Source: Homoserinimonas sp. (GTDB lineage: Bacteria; Actinomycetota; Actinomycetes; Actinomycetales; Microbacteriaceae). From it: 35,489 nt of DNA. Location of the stretch: the NCBI GenBank assembly GCA_025464755.1, contig JAODMI010000093.1, positions 1 to 35,489 on the forward strand, given 5' to 3'. The notes under the pieces were generated by a model. That model ran no database searches, was not told the origin of the DNA, and saw nothing but the letters and a program-made list of their open reading frames with translations. Shown here one piece after another: positions 1-9,019 of the stretch. A program made the translations under genes and the position numbers. Each line of letters begins with the position of its first letter. The stretch's first letter is position 1.

Positions 1-2718
1 CGCCCCGTCACCGGTACCGGCAACCGCGCCCTCAAGTCGCTGAGCGACATGCTCAAAGGCAAGCAGGGGCGTTTCCGCCAGAACCTCCTCGGCAAGCGCG
101 TCGACTACTCGGGCCGTTCGGTCATCATCGTTGGTCCCCAGCTGAAGCTTCACCAGTGTGGTCTGCCTAAGCAGATGGCTCTGGAACTCTTCAAGCCGTT
201 CGTGATCAAGCGTCTGATTGACCTCAGCCACGCTCAGAACATCAAGAGCGCCAAGCGCATGGTCGAGCGCAGCCGCCCCCAGGTTTGGGACGTGCTGGAG
301 GAGATCATCCGCGAGCGCCCAGTTCTCCTGAACCGCGCACCAACCCTTCACCGCTTGGGCATCCAGGCCTTCGAGCCTCAGCTCGTGGAAGGTAAGGCCA
401 TCCAGCTTCACCCGCTCGTCTGTGCAGCGTTCAACGCTGACTTCGACGGTGACCAGATGGCTGTCCACCTGCCCCTGTCGGTTGAGGCTCAGGCCGAGGC
501 GCGCATCCTGATGCTCGCATCGAACAACATTCTGAAGCCGTCTGACGGACGACCGGTCACCCTGCCAACACAGGACATGATCATCGGCCTGCACCACCTG
601 ACCACCCTCAAGGAGGGGGTTGTCGGTGAAGGTCGTGCGTTCGCCTCTGTCGCAGAAGCAATCCTGGCGTTCGACCAGCACTCGCTGGACTTGAACGCTA
701 AGGTGCGTATCCGCCTCGATGACCTTCACTTCGCCGACGGTGCAGCCCCCGAGGGCTTCGTCTCTGGTGAAACCTTCCTGCTGAACACGACACTCGGCCG
801 TGCGCTCTTCAATGAGACGCTGCCTGCGGACTACCCGTACATTGAGGCCGTCGCCGACAAGGGCCAGCTCTCGTCGATCGTCAACGACCTTGCCGAGCGG
901 TACCCGAAGGTTGACGTTGCTGCAGCGCTTGACCGCATCAAGGACGCCGGTTTCCACTGGGCAACGCGCTCTGGTGTGACTGTTGCTCTGTCGGATGTTC
1001 TCACACCGCCGAATAAGCGGGAGATCATCCTCGGATACGAGAAGCAGGCCGCCAAGGTGCAGAGCCAGTTCGAGAAGGGCCTCACGACCGACGCCGAGCG
1101 TCGTCAGGAGCTCATCGAGATCTGGAACAAGGCAACAGCTGAAGTCGCCAAGGCGATGGAAGACAACATGCCGGAAGACAACACGATCAACCGCATGGTC
1201 ACCTCCGGTGCCCGCGGTAACTGGATGCAGGTTCGCCAGATCGCCGGTATGCGTGGGCTTGTCTCGAACCCCAAGGGTGAGATTATTCCCCGCCCGATTA
1301 TCTCGAGCTACCGTGAAGGTCTTTCGGTCGCCGAGTACTTCATCGCAACTCACGGTGCTCGTAAGGGACTGGCTGACACGGCACTTCGTACCGCTGACTC
1401 CGGTTACCTCACGCGTCGTCTTGTCGATGTTTCGCAGGATGTCATCATCCGCGAGGACGACTGCGGCACTTCACGTGGTCTCGACCTGCTGGTTGCGACT
1501 CCGGATGCCAATGGCGTGCTCGTTCGCGACCCCAACGTCGAGAACTCGCTCTACGCCCGCAGCCTTGCTGAGGACGCAGTCGATGACAAGGGAACCGTTG
1601 TAGCCAAGGCTGGCGACGACGTCGGAGACGTCCTGATTCAGGACCTCATCGACGCTGGCGTCACGCACGCCAAGGTGCGTTCAGTCCTCACTTGTGAGTC
1701 CGCTGTCGGTGTGTGTGCTGTCTGCTACGGTCGCTCACTTGCCACCGGAAAGCTCGTCGACATCGGTGAGGCCGTCGGTATCATCGCGGCCCAGTCGATC
1801 GGTGAGCCCGGTACGCAGCTGACGATGCGTACCTTCCACACCGGTGGTGTCGCCTCTGCTGATGACATCACACAGGGTCTGCCCCGCGTCACCGAGCTGT
1901 TCGAGGCTCGTACCCCGAAGGGTGCGTCCCCGATCGCGGAGGCCGCAGGAAAGATCACCATCGAAGACACGGATCGCAGCCGCAAGCTGATCCTGACCCC
2001 CGACAACGGTGACGAGCCCATTGCCTACCCCGTGCTCAAACGTGCAACCCTCCTCGTAGAGGATGGACAGCATGTTGAGCTGGGCCAGCAGCTGCATGTT
2101 GGCGCCATCGACCCGAAGGAAGTTCTTCGCGTACGCGGTGTCCGTGCGGTGCAGATTCACCTGGTAAGCGGTGTGCAGGGCGTGTACCGCTCGCAGGGTG
2201 TGCCGATTCACGACAAGCACATTGAGGTCATCGTTCGCCAGATGCTCCGCAAGGTCACCGTGGTTGACCACGGCGACACCGGGCTTCTGCCCGGTGAGCT
2301 GGTCGACCGCCTCCGTTACAACGATCTGAACCGCACTGCGCTGACCGAAGGTCGCAAGACCGCTTCGGCTCGCCAGGAAGTCATGGGAATCACCAAGGCA
2401 TCACTTGCGACCGAGTCGTGGTTGTCGGCCGCATCGTTCCAGGAGACCACACGCGTTTTGACGCAGGCGGCCATGGAAGGCGCATCCGACCCGCTGATGG
2501 GGTTGAAGGAAAACGTCATCATCGGAAAGCTGATCCCGGCCGGTACGGGGCTTCCCCGGTACCGCAACGTGTCGGTCGAAGCGACCGAAGAGGCCAAGGC
2601 TGAGCGCTACCCGAACCGCATCTTCACAGATGAGTCGGTGTTCAACGAGTCGGACCTCAGCTTCGTCGATTTCGACAGCTTCAGTTCGGATGACTACCAG
2701 CCCGGTACGTATAACTAA
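1..2718 (+). CDS. rpoC: DNA-directed RNA polymerase subunit beta' (5' truncated by the window edge)
   Basis: Catalytic subunit of RNA polymerase. Reading frame 1 is open from the first base ([13 protein letters not shown]...), so the gene begins upstream of the window. The visible part is 905 residues, and roughly the N-terminal third is missing compared with the usual actinobacterial length of about 1290. The absolutely conserved active-site motif NADFDGDQM, whose three aspartates hold the catalytic magnesium, is encoded at 433-459. The second zinc site is visible as Cys at 1462 plus the [11 protein letters not shown] cluster near 1693, followed by the bridge/trigger-loop region motif [18 protein letters not shown]. 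The gene ends in an acidic tail ([14 protein letters not shown]). rpoB would be expected immediately upstream. A strong hairpin follows the TAA stop. The identification is certain. Confidence 0.98.
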   Translation, partial: RPVTGTGNRALKSLSDMLKGKQGRFRQNLLGKRVDYSGRSVIIVGPQLKLHQCGLPKQMALELFKPFVIKRLIDLSHAQNIKSAKRMVERSRPQVWDVLEEIIRERPVLLNRAPTLHRLGIQAFEPQLVEGKAIQLHPLVCAAFNADFDGDQMAVHLPLSVEAQAEARILMLASNNILKPSDGRPVTLPTQDMIIGLHHLTTLKEGVVGEGRAFASVAEAILAFDQHSLDLNAKVRIRLDDLHFADGAAPEGFVSGETFLLNTTLGRALFNETLPADYPYIEAVADKGQLSSIVNDLAERYPKVDVAAALDRIKDAGFHWATRSGVTVALSDVLTPPNKREIILGYEKQAAKVQSQFEKGLTTDAERRQELIEIWNKATAEVAKAMEDNMPEDNTINRMVTSGARGNWMQVRQIAGMRGLVSNPKGEIIPRPIISSYREGLSVAEYFIATHGARKGLADTALRTADSGYLTRRLVDVSQDVIIREDDCGTSRGLDLLVATPDANGVLVRDPNVENSLYARSLAEDAVDDKGTVVAKAGDDVGDVLIQDLIDAGVTHAKVRSVLTCESAVGVCAVCYGRSLATGKLVDIGEAVGIIAAQSIGEPGTQLTMRTFHTGGVASADDITQGLPRVTELFEARTPKGASPIAEAAGKITIEDTDRSRKLILTPDNGDEPIAYPVLKRATLLVEDGQHVELGQQLHVGAIDPKEVLRVRGVRAVQIHLVSGVQGVYRSQGVPIHDKHIEVIVRQMLRKVTVVDHGDTGLLPGELVDRLRYNDLNRTALTEGRKTASARQEVMGITKASLATESWLSAASFQETTRVLTQAAMEGASDPLMGLKENVIIGKLIPAGTGLPRYRNVSVEATEEAKAERYPNRIFTDESVFNESDLSFVDFDSFSSDDYQPGTYN

Positions 2719-2733
2719 GCAGTAGTACTTGTG

Positions 2734-2761
2734 GTGGCCCCTCACTTTGGTGGGGGGCCAC
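2734..2761 (+). terminator. Hairpin terminator after rpoC
   Basis: An 11-bp stem (GTGGCCCCTCA against TGGGGGGCCAC, with one G-T pair) closes a 6-base loop and starts 16 bases after the rpoC stop. There is no T-tract, which is common for terminators in high-GC Actinobacteria. It separates the rpoBC transcript from the pilus cluster. Confidence 0.7.
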
Positions 2762-2925
2762 TGCTGGTTGCGGGAGCTTCGCCACATTCCTCGCCGAAAC
2801 TGGCGTTCGGCGTTCTTCCGGCGCTGCCCGTATTCGGGCCTCTAGCAATCACGGGAAACCTAAGGTAAATTCGAACAGTCCAGCTCAAGCTGTTCCGGGG
2901 GAATAACGAGCAGGGGGCTGCAGCC

Positions 2926-4593
2926 GTGTCATCTCTGACAGAGATCCTCATCATCCGTGGAGCGATGCCCATCACCGCCATGGACAACCTTGTCGACGGC
3001 TGGAACGATGACGAAGCATCCATCAAAAAACTTGTTGACCAAGGGTTCATCAGCGCGCTCGACTTTGCGTCAGCGAAGGCCGCTCAGCAGGGAGTCCCCT
3101 TTGTTGAGCTGACCGAGTATCCAGTTGACCGTGCCGCCGTCAGCCTGGTACCTGCAGCCATCTGCCGTCGGCACGAGGTTTTACCGATTGCGGCCATCGG
3201 GAACACCTTGACCCTGGCCGTCGTCGACCCTGGCAACGTGTTCGCGGTCGACGATGTGCGCGCGGCGGTACGGATGCAGGTCACCCTGGTGGTTGCAGAA
3301 CGCAAAGACCTGCTGGCAGCAATCGACCGCTACCACCGAGCCGATGGTGAGCTTAGCTCCCTGACGTCGGTGCTGGAAGAGGAGAGCACCAGCCGGGAGC
3401 TTACGGTTTCCGAGACAGAACCCGGACTCGACGATGCGCCCATTGTTCGGTTCGTGAACCTGCTCATCAGCCAGGGCATCCAAGACAAAGCATCCGACAT
3501 CCATATCGAACCGGCGCAGCATGACATGGGCGTGCGATATCGCATCGACGGCGTTTTGCACGAAATGCAGCGCGCTCCGAAGTCCATCCAAAACGGTGTC
3601 ATCTCGCGGCTGAAAATCATGAGCGATATCGACATTGCCGAGCGGCGCAAGCCGCAGGATGGGCGACTTTCGGTCACGCACGGCGGTCGTCAGATCGACC
3701 TCCGTGTGGCGACGCTTCCCACTGTTTGGGGCGAGAAGATTGTCATGCGAATTCTTGACAACTCGAATACCGCGCTGAGCCTCAGTGATCTGAACATGCT
3801 CGACCGCAACCTTGAGATCTACCGCAAGTCGTTCACCAAGTCGAACGGCATGATTTTGGTGACCGGACCGACAGGTTCCGGCAAGTCGACGACGCTCTAC
3901 ACAACACTGCACGCGGTGTCGCGCCCTGAGGTTAACGTCATCACCATCGAAGATCCGGTGGAGTACCGGATGGCCGGCATCAACCAGGTGCAGGTGAACC
4001 CCAAGGCGGGCCTCACCTTTGCCAGTGCTCTGCGCTCGATTCTGCGTTCCGACCCGGATGTGGTGTTGATTGGTGAGATAAGGGATCAGGAGACGGCGCA
4101 GATCGCGATTGAGGCATCGCTCACCGGTCACCTCGTGCTCTCAACTCTTCACACCAACAGTGCTCCCGCCGCGATCGTTCGTTTGACTGAGATGAATATA
4201 GAACCATTCCTGGTGGGCTCGGCGCTCGACAGTGTCGTGGCTCAGCGACTTGCGCGCCGATTATGTGAGCGTTGCAAAGACCCTTACCAGGGCACGGCGG
4301 AAAGTTTGGCGCAGCTCGGCTTCTTCATCGATCCCACACAGCCCGCCCCGACATTGTTCCGGCCCATCGGGTGCATGCATTGCTCGAGCACGGGTTACCG
4401 TGGACGTATTGCCCTGCACGAGGTCATGGCGGTTACTGAAGAGGTCGAGAAGCTGGCTGTCGCCCGGGCCTCGAGCATGGAAATTACCAAAGTCGCCGTT
4501 CAGCAGGGCATGTCAACGCTGCGTCAAGACGGCTGGAATAAGGCGTTGCTCGGATACACGGCCGTTGAAGAAATATTGAGAGTGGTGGCGTAA
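2926..4593 (+). CDS. pilB: Type IV pilus extension ATPase PilB
   Basis: Hexameric cytoplasmic ATPase of the GspE/PilB family that powers pilus polymerisation through PilC; 555 residues, normal for the family. An N-terminal MshEN-like region (about residues 25-135) is followed by the ATPase core. Walker A GPTGSGKST lies at 314-322, the Asp box IEDPVEY at 341-347, Walker B DPDVVLIGEIRD at 376-387 and the His box TGHLVLSTLHTN at 400-411. The tetracysteine zinc site typical of extension rather than retraction ATPases is present (C447, C450, C483, C486). The start is GTG, supported by an AGGGGGC ribosome-binding site 7 bases upstream; in-frame ATGs at 2965 and 2980 are alternatives that would trim the N-terminus. 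It is the first gene of the pilus cluster, 3 bases ahead of pilT. Confidence 0.95.
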   Translation: MSSLTEILIIRGAMPITAMDNLVDGWNDDEASIKKLVDQGFISALDFASAKAAQQGVPFVELTEYPVDRAAVSLVPAAICRRHEVLPIAAIGNTLTLAVVDPGNVFAVDDVRAAVRMQVTLVVAERKDLLAAIDRYHRADGELSSLTSVLEEESTSRELTVSETEPGLDDAPIVRFVNLLISQGIQDKASDIHIEPAQHDMGVRYRIDGVLHEMQRAPKSIQNGVISRLKIMSDIDIAERRKPQDGRLSVTHGGRQIDLRVATLPTVWGEKIVMRILDNSNTALSLSDLNMLDRNLEIYRKSFTKSNGMILVTGPTGSGKSTTLYTTLHAVSRPEVNVITIEDPVEYRMAGINQVQVNPKAGLTFASALRSILRSDPDVVLIGEIRDQETAQIAIEASLTGHLVLSTLHTNSAPAAIVRLTEMNIEPFLVGSALDSVVAQRLARRLCERCKDPYQGTAESLAQLGFFIDPTQPAPTLFRPIGCMHCSSTGYRGRIALHEVMAVTEEVEKLAVARASSMEITKVAVQQGMSTLRQDGWNKALLGYTAVEEILRVVA

Positions 4594-4596
4594 CCG

Positions 4597-6102
4597 ATGA
4601 GTGACCCCGGGTTTGACGATCGCTTCACTGGCAGTGACGCGTTCAGCGGTGGGCGGCGGACCGCTTTGCCAGCAGATTCTGCTGGTTGGCCGGTCCCGGA
4701 CCCGGAAACCGTCGCACCCGCCTTGCTGCCTACGAATGCGCCTCACTCGGCCGCGTATAGGGAAGAGCCCGAACAGTTCTACCCGTCGGTGCCCTTCGAC
4801 CGTATTGCTGCGCCGTCTATCAACGTTCCCATCATTGGATCGCCCATGCAGGGGGCGCACAATTTTCCGCCACCCCAAGCCGCCCCGACCAGCATGCCGG
4901 CGCCGTCATCGGCATACGTGTCTCGACGCGATCCTAATCTGAACCCCGACGCCGACCTGGAGTGGGCTCTGGAAAAGGTTTTGATGCGCAGCGGCTCCGA
5001 TCTGCACGTCACGGTGAACGCACCGCCCATGATCCGCATCGACGGCGCCCTCGCCCCTCTCGACGGTGCGCCCAGCTGGAGCCAGGAGAAGGTCACGGCG
5101 GCCCTGCACAGCATTCTCACGCCGGCGCAGAAGGCGACATTCGAGTCGGAGCTGGAATTCGATTTCGCGTATACGATGTCGGCCAACGCGCGTTTTCGCG
5201 TCAACTTCTACCAGCAGCGCAACAGTATCGGTGCAGCATTCCGACTCATCCCCACGGAAATCAAGGCCCTCAGCGAGCTGGGTGTTCCTGAGTCGATCGC
5301 GGCCTTCGCCGGGCTCGCACGTGGACTGGTGCTGGTGACAGGACCTACTGGTTCTGGTAAGTCGACTACCCTGGCCGGCATTATCGACCTGGTCAACCGC
5401 ACCCGGGCTGACCACATTATGACTGTGGAAGACCCGATCGAGTTTCTGCACTCCAATCACAAGTCGCTGGTGAATCAGCGCGAAGTCGGGCATGACACAC
5501 ACAGCTTCGCCGCTGCTCTCAAGCACGTCCTGCGCCAGGACCCTGATGTGATTCTGGTGGGGGAGCTGCGCGACCTGGAAACAATTTCTGTTGCCCTTAC
5601 CGCGGCAGAAACCGGTCACCTCGTTTTCGCCACCCTCCACACCCAAGATGCTCCGCAGACCATCGACCGCATCATCGACGTCTATCCGCCACACCAGCAG
5701 GGCCAGGTGCGCGCTCAGCTCGCTGCCACCTTGCAGGGCGTGGTCTGCCAAACCCTGGTTAAGCGCGCGTCCGGTCAGGGGCGGGTTGTTGCCACTGAGG
5801 TGCTGGTGGGTACGCACGCCGTGGCCAACCTCATTCGCGAGGGCAAGACCTACCAAGTGCATTCAGCGATGCAAGCCGGACGGAGTCTGGGGATGCACAC
5901 GCTTGACCAGCATCTGGCGGAACTGGTCAATAGTGCTCAGGTGACGTATGAGGCGGCAGCGGAGAAAGCGCACGACACGGAAGTGTTGAAACGTTTAGTT
6001 ACCCGCACGGAGATGCCGGCGGTCCAGTCCGGTTCTATGTCTGGCGGATTCGACTTCGGTGACAGCTTCTCTCCGGGCAACTATCCCGACAGCAACTACT
6101 GA
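4597..6102 (+). CDS. pilT: Type IV pilus retraction ATPase PilT with long N-terminal extension
   Basis: PilT-family ATPase, expected to depolymerise the pilus for twitching or uptake. At 501 residues it is well above the roughly 345-370 usual for PilT. The excess is an N-terminal tract of about 115 residues, rich in Pro, Ala and Ser and probably disordered, and a C-terminal tail of about 30 residues rich in Gly, Ser and Asp. The core is canonical: Walker A GPTGSGKST at 249-257, Asp box VEDPIEF at 277-283, Walker B region DPDVILVGELRD at 315-326, His box TGHLVFATLHTQ at 339-350, and a PilT-type AVANLIREGK motif at 408-417. The zinc tetracysteine of PilB is absent, which supports PilT. It starts 3 bases after the pilB stop, and its stop shares one base with the pilC start. 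Confidence 0.93.
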   Translation: MSDPGFDDRFTGSDAFSGGRRTALPADSAGWPVPDPETVAPALLPTNAPHSAAYREEPEQFYPSVPFDRIAAPSINVPIIGSPMQGAHNFPPPQAAPTSMPAPSSAYVSRRDPNLNPDADLEWALEKVLMRSGSDLHVTVNAPPMIRIDGALAPLDGAPSWSQEKVTAALHSILTPAQKATFESELEFDFAYTMSANARFRVNFYQQRNSIGAAFRLIPTEIKALSELGVPESIAAFAGLARGLVLVTGPTGSGKSTTLAGIIDLVNRTRADHIMTVEDPIEFLHSNHKSLVNQREVGHDTHSFAAALKHVLRQDPDVILVGELRDLETISVALTAAETGHLVFATLHTQDAPQTIDRIIDVYPPHQQGQVRAQLAATLQGVVCQTLVKRASGQGRVVATEVLVGTHAVANLIREGKTYQVHSAMQAGRSLGMHTLDQHLAELVNSAQVTYEAAAEKAHDTEVLKRLVTRTEMPAVQSGSMSGGFDFGDSFSPGNYPDSNY

Positions 6103-7331
6103 TGGCCTCGACTAAGGAGTTCGCTTACAAGGGTCGCGATACACGAGGCAAGGTCGTTAAAGGTCGGCTGGATGCTGCATCGGAGGCGGCGGTGACGATG
6201 AAGCTGCGCACGATGGGGGTGTCGCCCCTGGCTATCTCCGAGGCGGGGTTGGGTACCGGCCTCAATATGGACATCAACCTTCCCGGGTTCGAGAAGGGCG
6301 TAGCCCTCAAAGATTTGGCAGTGATGGCTCGCCAAATGGCGACGATGATTTCATCGGGTTTGTCGCTGATCCGAACCCTCACAATTCTGGCGGAACAGAC
6401 AGAGAACACGACCCTGGCGAAGACACTCGACCTGGTAAGAACGGACGTCGAGGCTGGGTTCTCCCTTTCAGGCGCTCTCGGCCGCCACAGTCACATCTTC
6501 CCCCCGCTGATGATCAACCTTGTACGCGCAGGAGAGTCCGGAGGCTTCCTCGAAGGAACAATGGGTTCGATCGCCGAAAGTTATGAGGGCGAAGTCAAAC
6601 TGCGGTCAACGATCAAGTCCGCGTTGACCTATCCGATCGCTGTGCTTGCAATGGCGGTTCTCGCGGTCATTGCCATGCTCACCTTCATCGTTCCTGTTTT
6701 CGAGAAAATGTTCACCGACCTCGGCGGGGCGCTGCCCCTTCCGACGCAGATCCTTGTGGTGCTCTCTCGGCAGATGGTGTGGATTGCGCCCGCCCTTGTT
6801 GTCGTGGCCGTCGCGTTTGCTGTCTGGTGGAAGGCAAACAAGAACAAGGAGAACGTGAGAGCCTTCGTCGACCCACTGAAACTTAAAATCCCGGTATTCG
6901 GCAACTTGTTCGCCAAGGTAGCCATCGCTAGATTCTCGCGTAACTTCGCGACAATGATGGGTGCCGGGGTGCCCATCTTGCAGTCGCTTAGCATTGTCGG
7001 CGAGACATCGGGGAATTATGTCATAGAGCGCTCGCTCAAGAAGGTGGCGGAGTCGGTGCGTGCAGGCAAATCGATTGCTGCGCCACTGGCACTTGAACCG
7101 GTCTTCCCTTCGATGGTCACGCAAATGATTGCCGTGGGTGAAGACGCCGGCGCGCTAGAGACGATGCTCAACAAAATCGCCGACTTCTACGACCAGGAAG
7201 TGCAGGCAACCGCCGGACAGCTCACCGCCCTGATCGAACCGCTCATGATTGCCTTCATCGGTGTCGTGATCGGCGGGATGGTGGTCGCGATGTATATGCC
7301 TCTGTTCTCAATATTCGAGCAAGTCCAATAG
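6102..7331 (+). CDS. pilC: Type IV pilus inner-membrane platform protein PilC
   Basis: Polytopic platform protein of the GspF/PilC family that couples the PilB and PilT motors to the growing pilus; 409 residues, the usual size. Two T2SSF repeats are visible. The first (about 72-195) begins MARQMATMISSGLSLIRTL and the second (about 275-397) begins FSRNFATMMGAGVPILQSL, both with the conserved Gly-x-Pro/Ser loop. Membrane segments lie at about 178-198, 226-243 and 375-398. The N-terminal 50 residues (FAYKGRDTRGKVVKG) match the cytosolic lead-in of the family. The ATG overlaps the pilT TGA by one base, so translation is probably coupled. A hairpin follows the stop, before the major pilin gene. 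Confidence 0.95.
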   Translation: MASTKEFAYKGRDTRGKVVKGRLDAASEAAVTMKLRTMGVSPLAISEAGLGTGLNMDINLPGFEKGVALKDLAVMARQMATMISSGLSLIRTLTILAEQTENTTLAKTLDLVRTDVEAGFSLSGALGRHSHIFPPLMINLVRAGESGGFLEGTMGSIAESYEGEVKLRSTIKSALTYPIAVLAMAVLAVIAMLTFIVPVFEKMFTDLGGALPLPTQILVVLSRQMVWIAPALVVVAVAFAVWWKANKNKENVRAFVDPLKLKIPVFGNLFAKVAIARFSRNFATMMGAGVPILQSLSIVGETSGNYVIERSLKKVAESVRAGKSIAAPLALEPVFPSMVTQMIAVGEDAGALETMLNKIADFYDQEVQATAGQLTALIEPLMIAFIGVVIGGMVVAMYMPLFSIFEQVQ

Positions 7332-7346
7332 CTTTCCTCACCTTGT

Positions 7347-7365
7347 CACCCTCGTTTTGGGGGTG
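7347..7365 (+). terminator. Hairpin after pilC
   Basis: A 7-bp stem (CACCCTC against GGGGGTG, one G-T pair) with loop GTTTT begins 16 bases after the pilC stop. A second GC-rich imperfect inverted repeat lies just downstream at about 7376-7400. Either could partly terminate the pilBTC transcript ahead of pilA. The structure is modest and has no T-tract, so the call is tentative. Confidence 0.4.
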
Positions 7366-7494
7366 TGCTGCAGAGGTGATCCACCCCCCTCGGGGGTCAC
7401 GGGCACGCAGATCACAGGCGACAATTATTGCGGGGGCAATTCCGTTGGGGGCCACCTGTCCGCAACTTCTCATCACTTGACAGGAAACATCATC

Positions 7495-7935
7495 ATGAGC
7501 ACATCCATTAGCGCCGCACTGGCGAACAAGCACGCCGAGATTAAGGCTAACGACAAGGGCTTTACCCTCATCGAGCTTCTTGTCGTTGTCCTGATCCTCG
7601 GCGTCCTCGCCGCTATTGCCATCCCAGTCTTCGTCGGACAGCAGGAGAAGGCGCGTGCATCTGCAGTGGAAGCTGAGCTTGCCACGGCTAAGACCGCGTG
7701 GGTTAGCTACCTGGTGGAAAAGCCTGACGCTGCTACTGTCCCGCAAGCCGGTCCCGACCTGGACACATTGCTGAGCTTCGGGTGGCCCGCACCGGACGTG
7801 GCAACCGTCACAGGCACGCCTGCGACGTTCTGCATCCACATCACCAACTTGAATCAAGAAGGGCACTCGGGCAGCGTCGGAGCGAAAACGAAGGTTCGGG
7901 TAGTGAAGTCAACCAGCCAGGTGGAGTGCGTCTAA
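7495..7935 (+). CDS. pilA: Type IV major pilin (prepilin) PilA
   Basis: Structural subunit of the pilus fibre. The chosen ATG has an AGGAAA ribosome-binding site 8-9 bases upstream (CTTGACAGGAAACATC) and gives a 146-residue prepilin; an in-frame ATG at 7357 has no such signal. The class III prepilin signal is textbook: a 22-residue charged leader ending KG, then FTLIE with Phe+1 and Glu+5 (E27), then the hydrophobic spine LLVVVLILGVLAAIAIPVF. The mature protein is about 124 residues. The only two cysteines, C113 and C145, could form the C-terminal D-loop disulfide seen in many pilins. The gene sits alone between two hairpins, consistent with a separate, abundant transcript. It is called the major pilin because it is the best-conserved prepilin and follows pilC, which is an inference. 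Confidence 0.93.
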   Translation: MSTSISAALANKHAEIKANDKGFTLIELLVVVLILGVLAAIAIPVFVGQQEKARASAVEAELATAKTAWVSYLVEKPDAATVPQAGPDLDTLLSFGWPAPDVATVTGTPATFCIHITNLNQEGHSGSVGAKTKVRVVKSTSQVECV

Positions 7936-7951
7936 GTAACGCCTAGCCCAG

Positions 7952-7981
7952 AGGGTGTCGACCCGTCGCGGTCGGCACCCT
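7952..7981 (+). terminator. Strong hairpin terminator after pilA
   Basis: A 12-bp stem (AGGGTGTCGACC against GGTCGGCACCCT, one G-T pair) with a 6-base loop starts 17 bases after the pilA stop. It is the most stable short hairpin in the cluster. It would end most pilA transcripts while leakage or a separate promoter supplies the minor pilin genes. Confidence 0.75.
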
Positions 7982-8030
7982 AGGGATACGTCACGCGATC
8001 ACACAGCATCCGAAAGGAAAGAGGTCGGGA

Positions 8031-8435
8031 ATGACTTCCCTAAGCCGCCTCGAAAGTGATGAATTTGGCGTGGGAATGGTAGAGATTGTCGTCTCAATGC
8101 TCGTTCTCGCGGTCTTGGCGATGTCGTTCCTTCCGCTTCTGATTCAGGGCATCAAAGTGTCCGCATCGAACGCCACCCTTGTCACTGCCACCCGGATAGT
8201 GCACGACGAGATGGAGCAAGTTCGTACACTCACCACGTGCGCATCGGTGACCCCGACACCCACGCCATCTCCCACCGTCACAGATCCGCGTGGTGTGCAG
8301 CTCGCGGTCAAGCGCACCGTCGGGCCGTGCCCGGTCTCCTTCCCCGGGACGAGAAAAGTGACCGTCGAAGTCAGCCGCGGCATTCCACCCAAGGTCCTCG
8401 CCAGTGCCACGACCCTTGTCTTTGTGGAGAGCTAG
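8031..8435 (+). CDS. Minor prepilin-like protein (PilV/PilI type)
   Basis: Small protein of 134 residues with a prepilin-like N-terminus. The likely cleavage is after G13 (DEFG/VGMVE), which places V14 at +1 and E18 at the conserved +5 position, followed by the spine IVVSMLVLAVLAMSFLPLL. The Phe/Met+1 seen in most pilins is replaced by Val, so it is divergent. The short globular part contains a TPTPTPSPTV stretch and two cysteines. The ATG has a strong AAGGAAAGAGG ribosome-binding site. It begins 49 bases after the pilA terminator and stops 5 bases before the next minor pilin gene. By position and shape it is a minor pilin, probably part of the initiation or tip complex; the exact orthology is not certain. 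Confidence 0.8.
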   Translation: MTSLSRLESDEFGVGMVEIVVSMLVLAVLAMSFLPLLIQGIKVSASNATLVTATRIVHDEMEQVRTLTTCASVTPTPTPSPTVTDPRGVQLAVKRTVGPCPVSFPGTRKVTVEVSRGIPPKVLASATTLVFVES

Positions 8436-8440
8436 CCGCT

Positions 8441-9019
8441 ATGGACGTGCGCACCCGAAGCGAGACCAGCTCTGCAGAGCAGGGCTTCACCCTTATCGAG
8501 CTGTTGGTCTACAGCCTGCTGCTGATGGTTGTTCTCGCCATCGTTGGCAGCGTTCTCATTAGCTCCATGCGCGTGGAGAGAACAGTCCGGCGCGTGACCC
8601 AGACATCGAGCGCAGGCCAACTTGCTGTCGCCTCCGTCGAGACAGGAATCCGAAACTCATCCGGCTTCTTTTTGACGGCGGTGGGCGCAGATCAGCTCTT
8701 GCTGGCTCGCACGGCGCGCGGTACAGCCGCGGTGGTGTGGGGTTGTGAGGCGTGGTACTACTCAGCGAGCGCAGGAACAATTCACTACAAACACTCCACC
8801 GCCATTATCCCGACGCCGAACGCAAGCCAACTGAACCAATGGCTTCTCCTGGTCGACGGCGTCACACCCAATAGCGGCAGCACAATATTCCTTGAAGTAG
8901 TTTCCGGCAAAAATCTTGACATCGTCTTCAATGTCTCGGCCGATGACAACCCAAATATTGCCATAGCGAGCTCTGCAGTGAGTAGAGCCGGCCCAGGGGG
9001 AGCACCGTTATGCTACTGA
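8441..9019 (+). CDS. Minor prepilin (PilW/PilJ type)
   Basis: Prepilin of 192 residues. The ATG at 8441 gives a 15-residue leader ending EQG, followed by FTLIE (F16 is +1, E20 is +5) and the membrane spine LLVYSLLLMVVLAIVGSVLI. The frame is open further upstream, but those residues overlap the previous gene and would put the signal sequence in the middle of the protein. After the spine, the MRVERTVRRVTQTSSAGQ stretch and the beta-rich domain are typical of PilW-like minor pilins. A GGAGAG site precedes the ATG. It lies 5 bases after the previous gene and overlaps the next by 10 bases, so the three minor-pilin-like genes are probably translated together. Confidence 0.87.
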   Translation: MDVRTRSETSSAEQGFTLIELLVYSLLLMVVLAIVGSVLISSMRVERTVRRVTQTSSAGQLAVASVETGIRNSSGFFLTAVGADQLLLARTARGTAAVVWGCEAWYYSASAGTIHYKHSTAIIPTPNASQLNQWLLLVDGVTPNSGSTIFLEVVSGKNLDIVFNVSADDNPNIAIASSAVSRAGPGGAPLCY

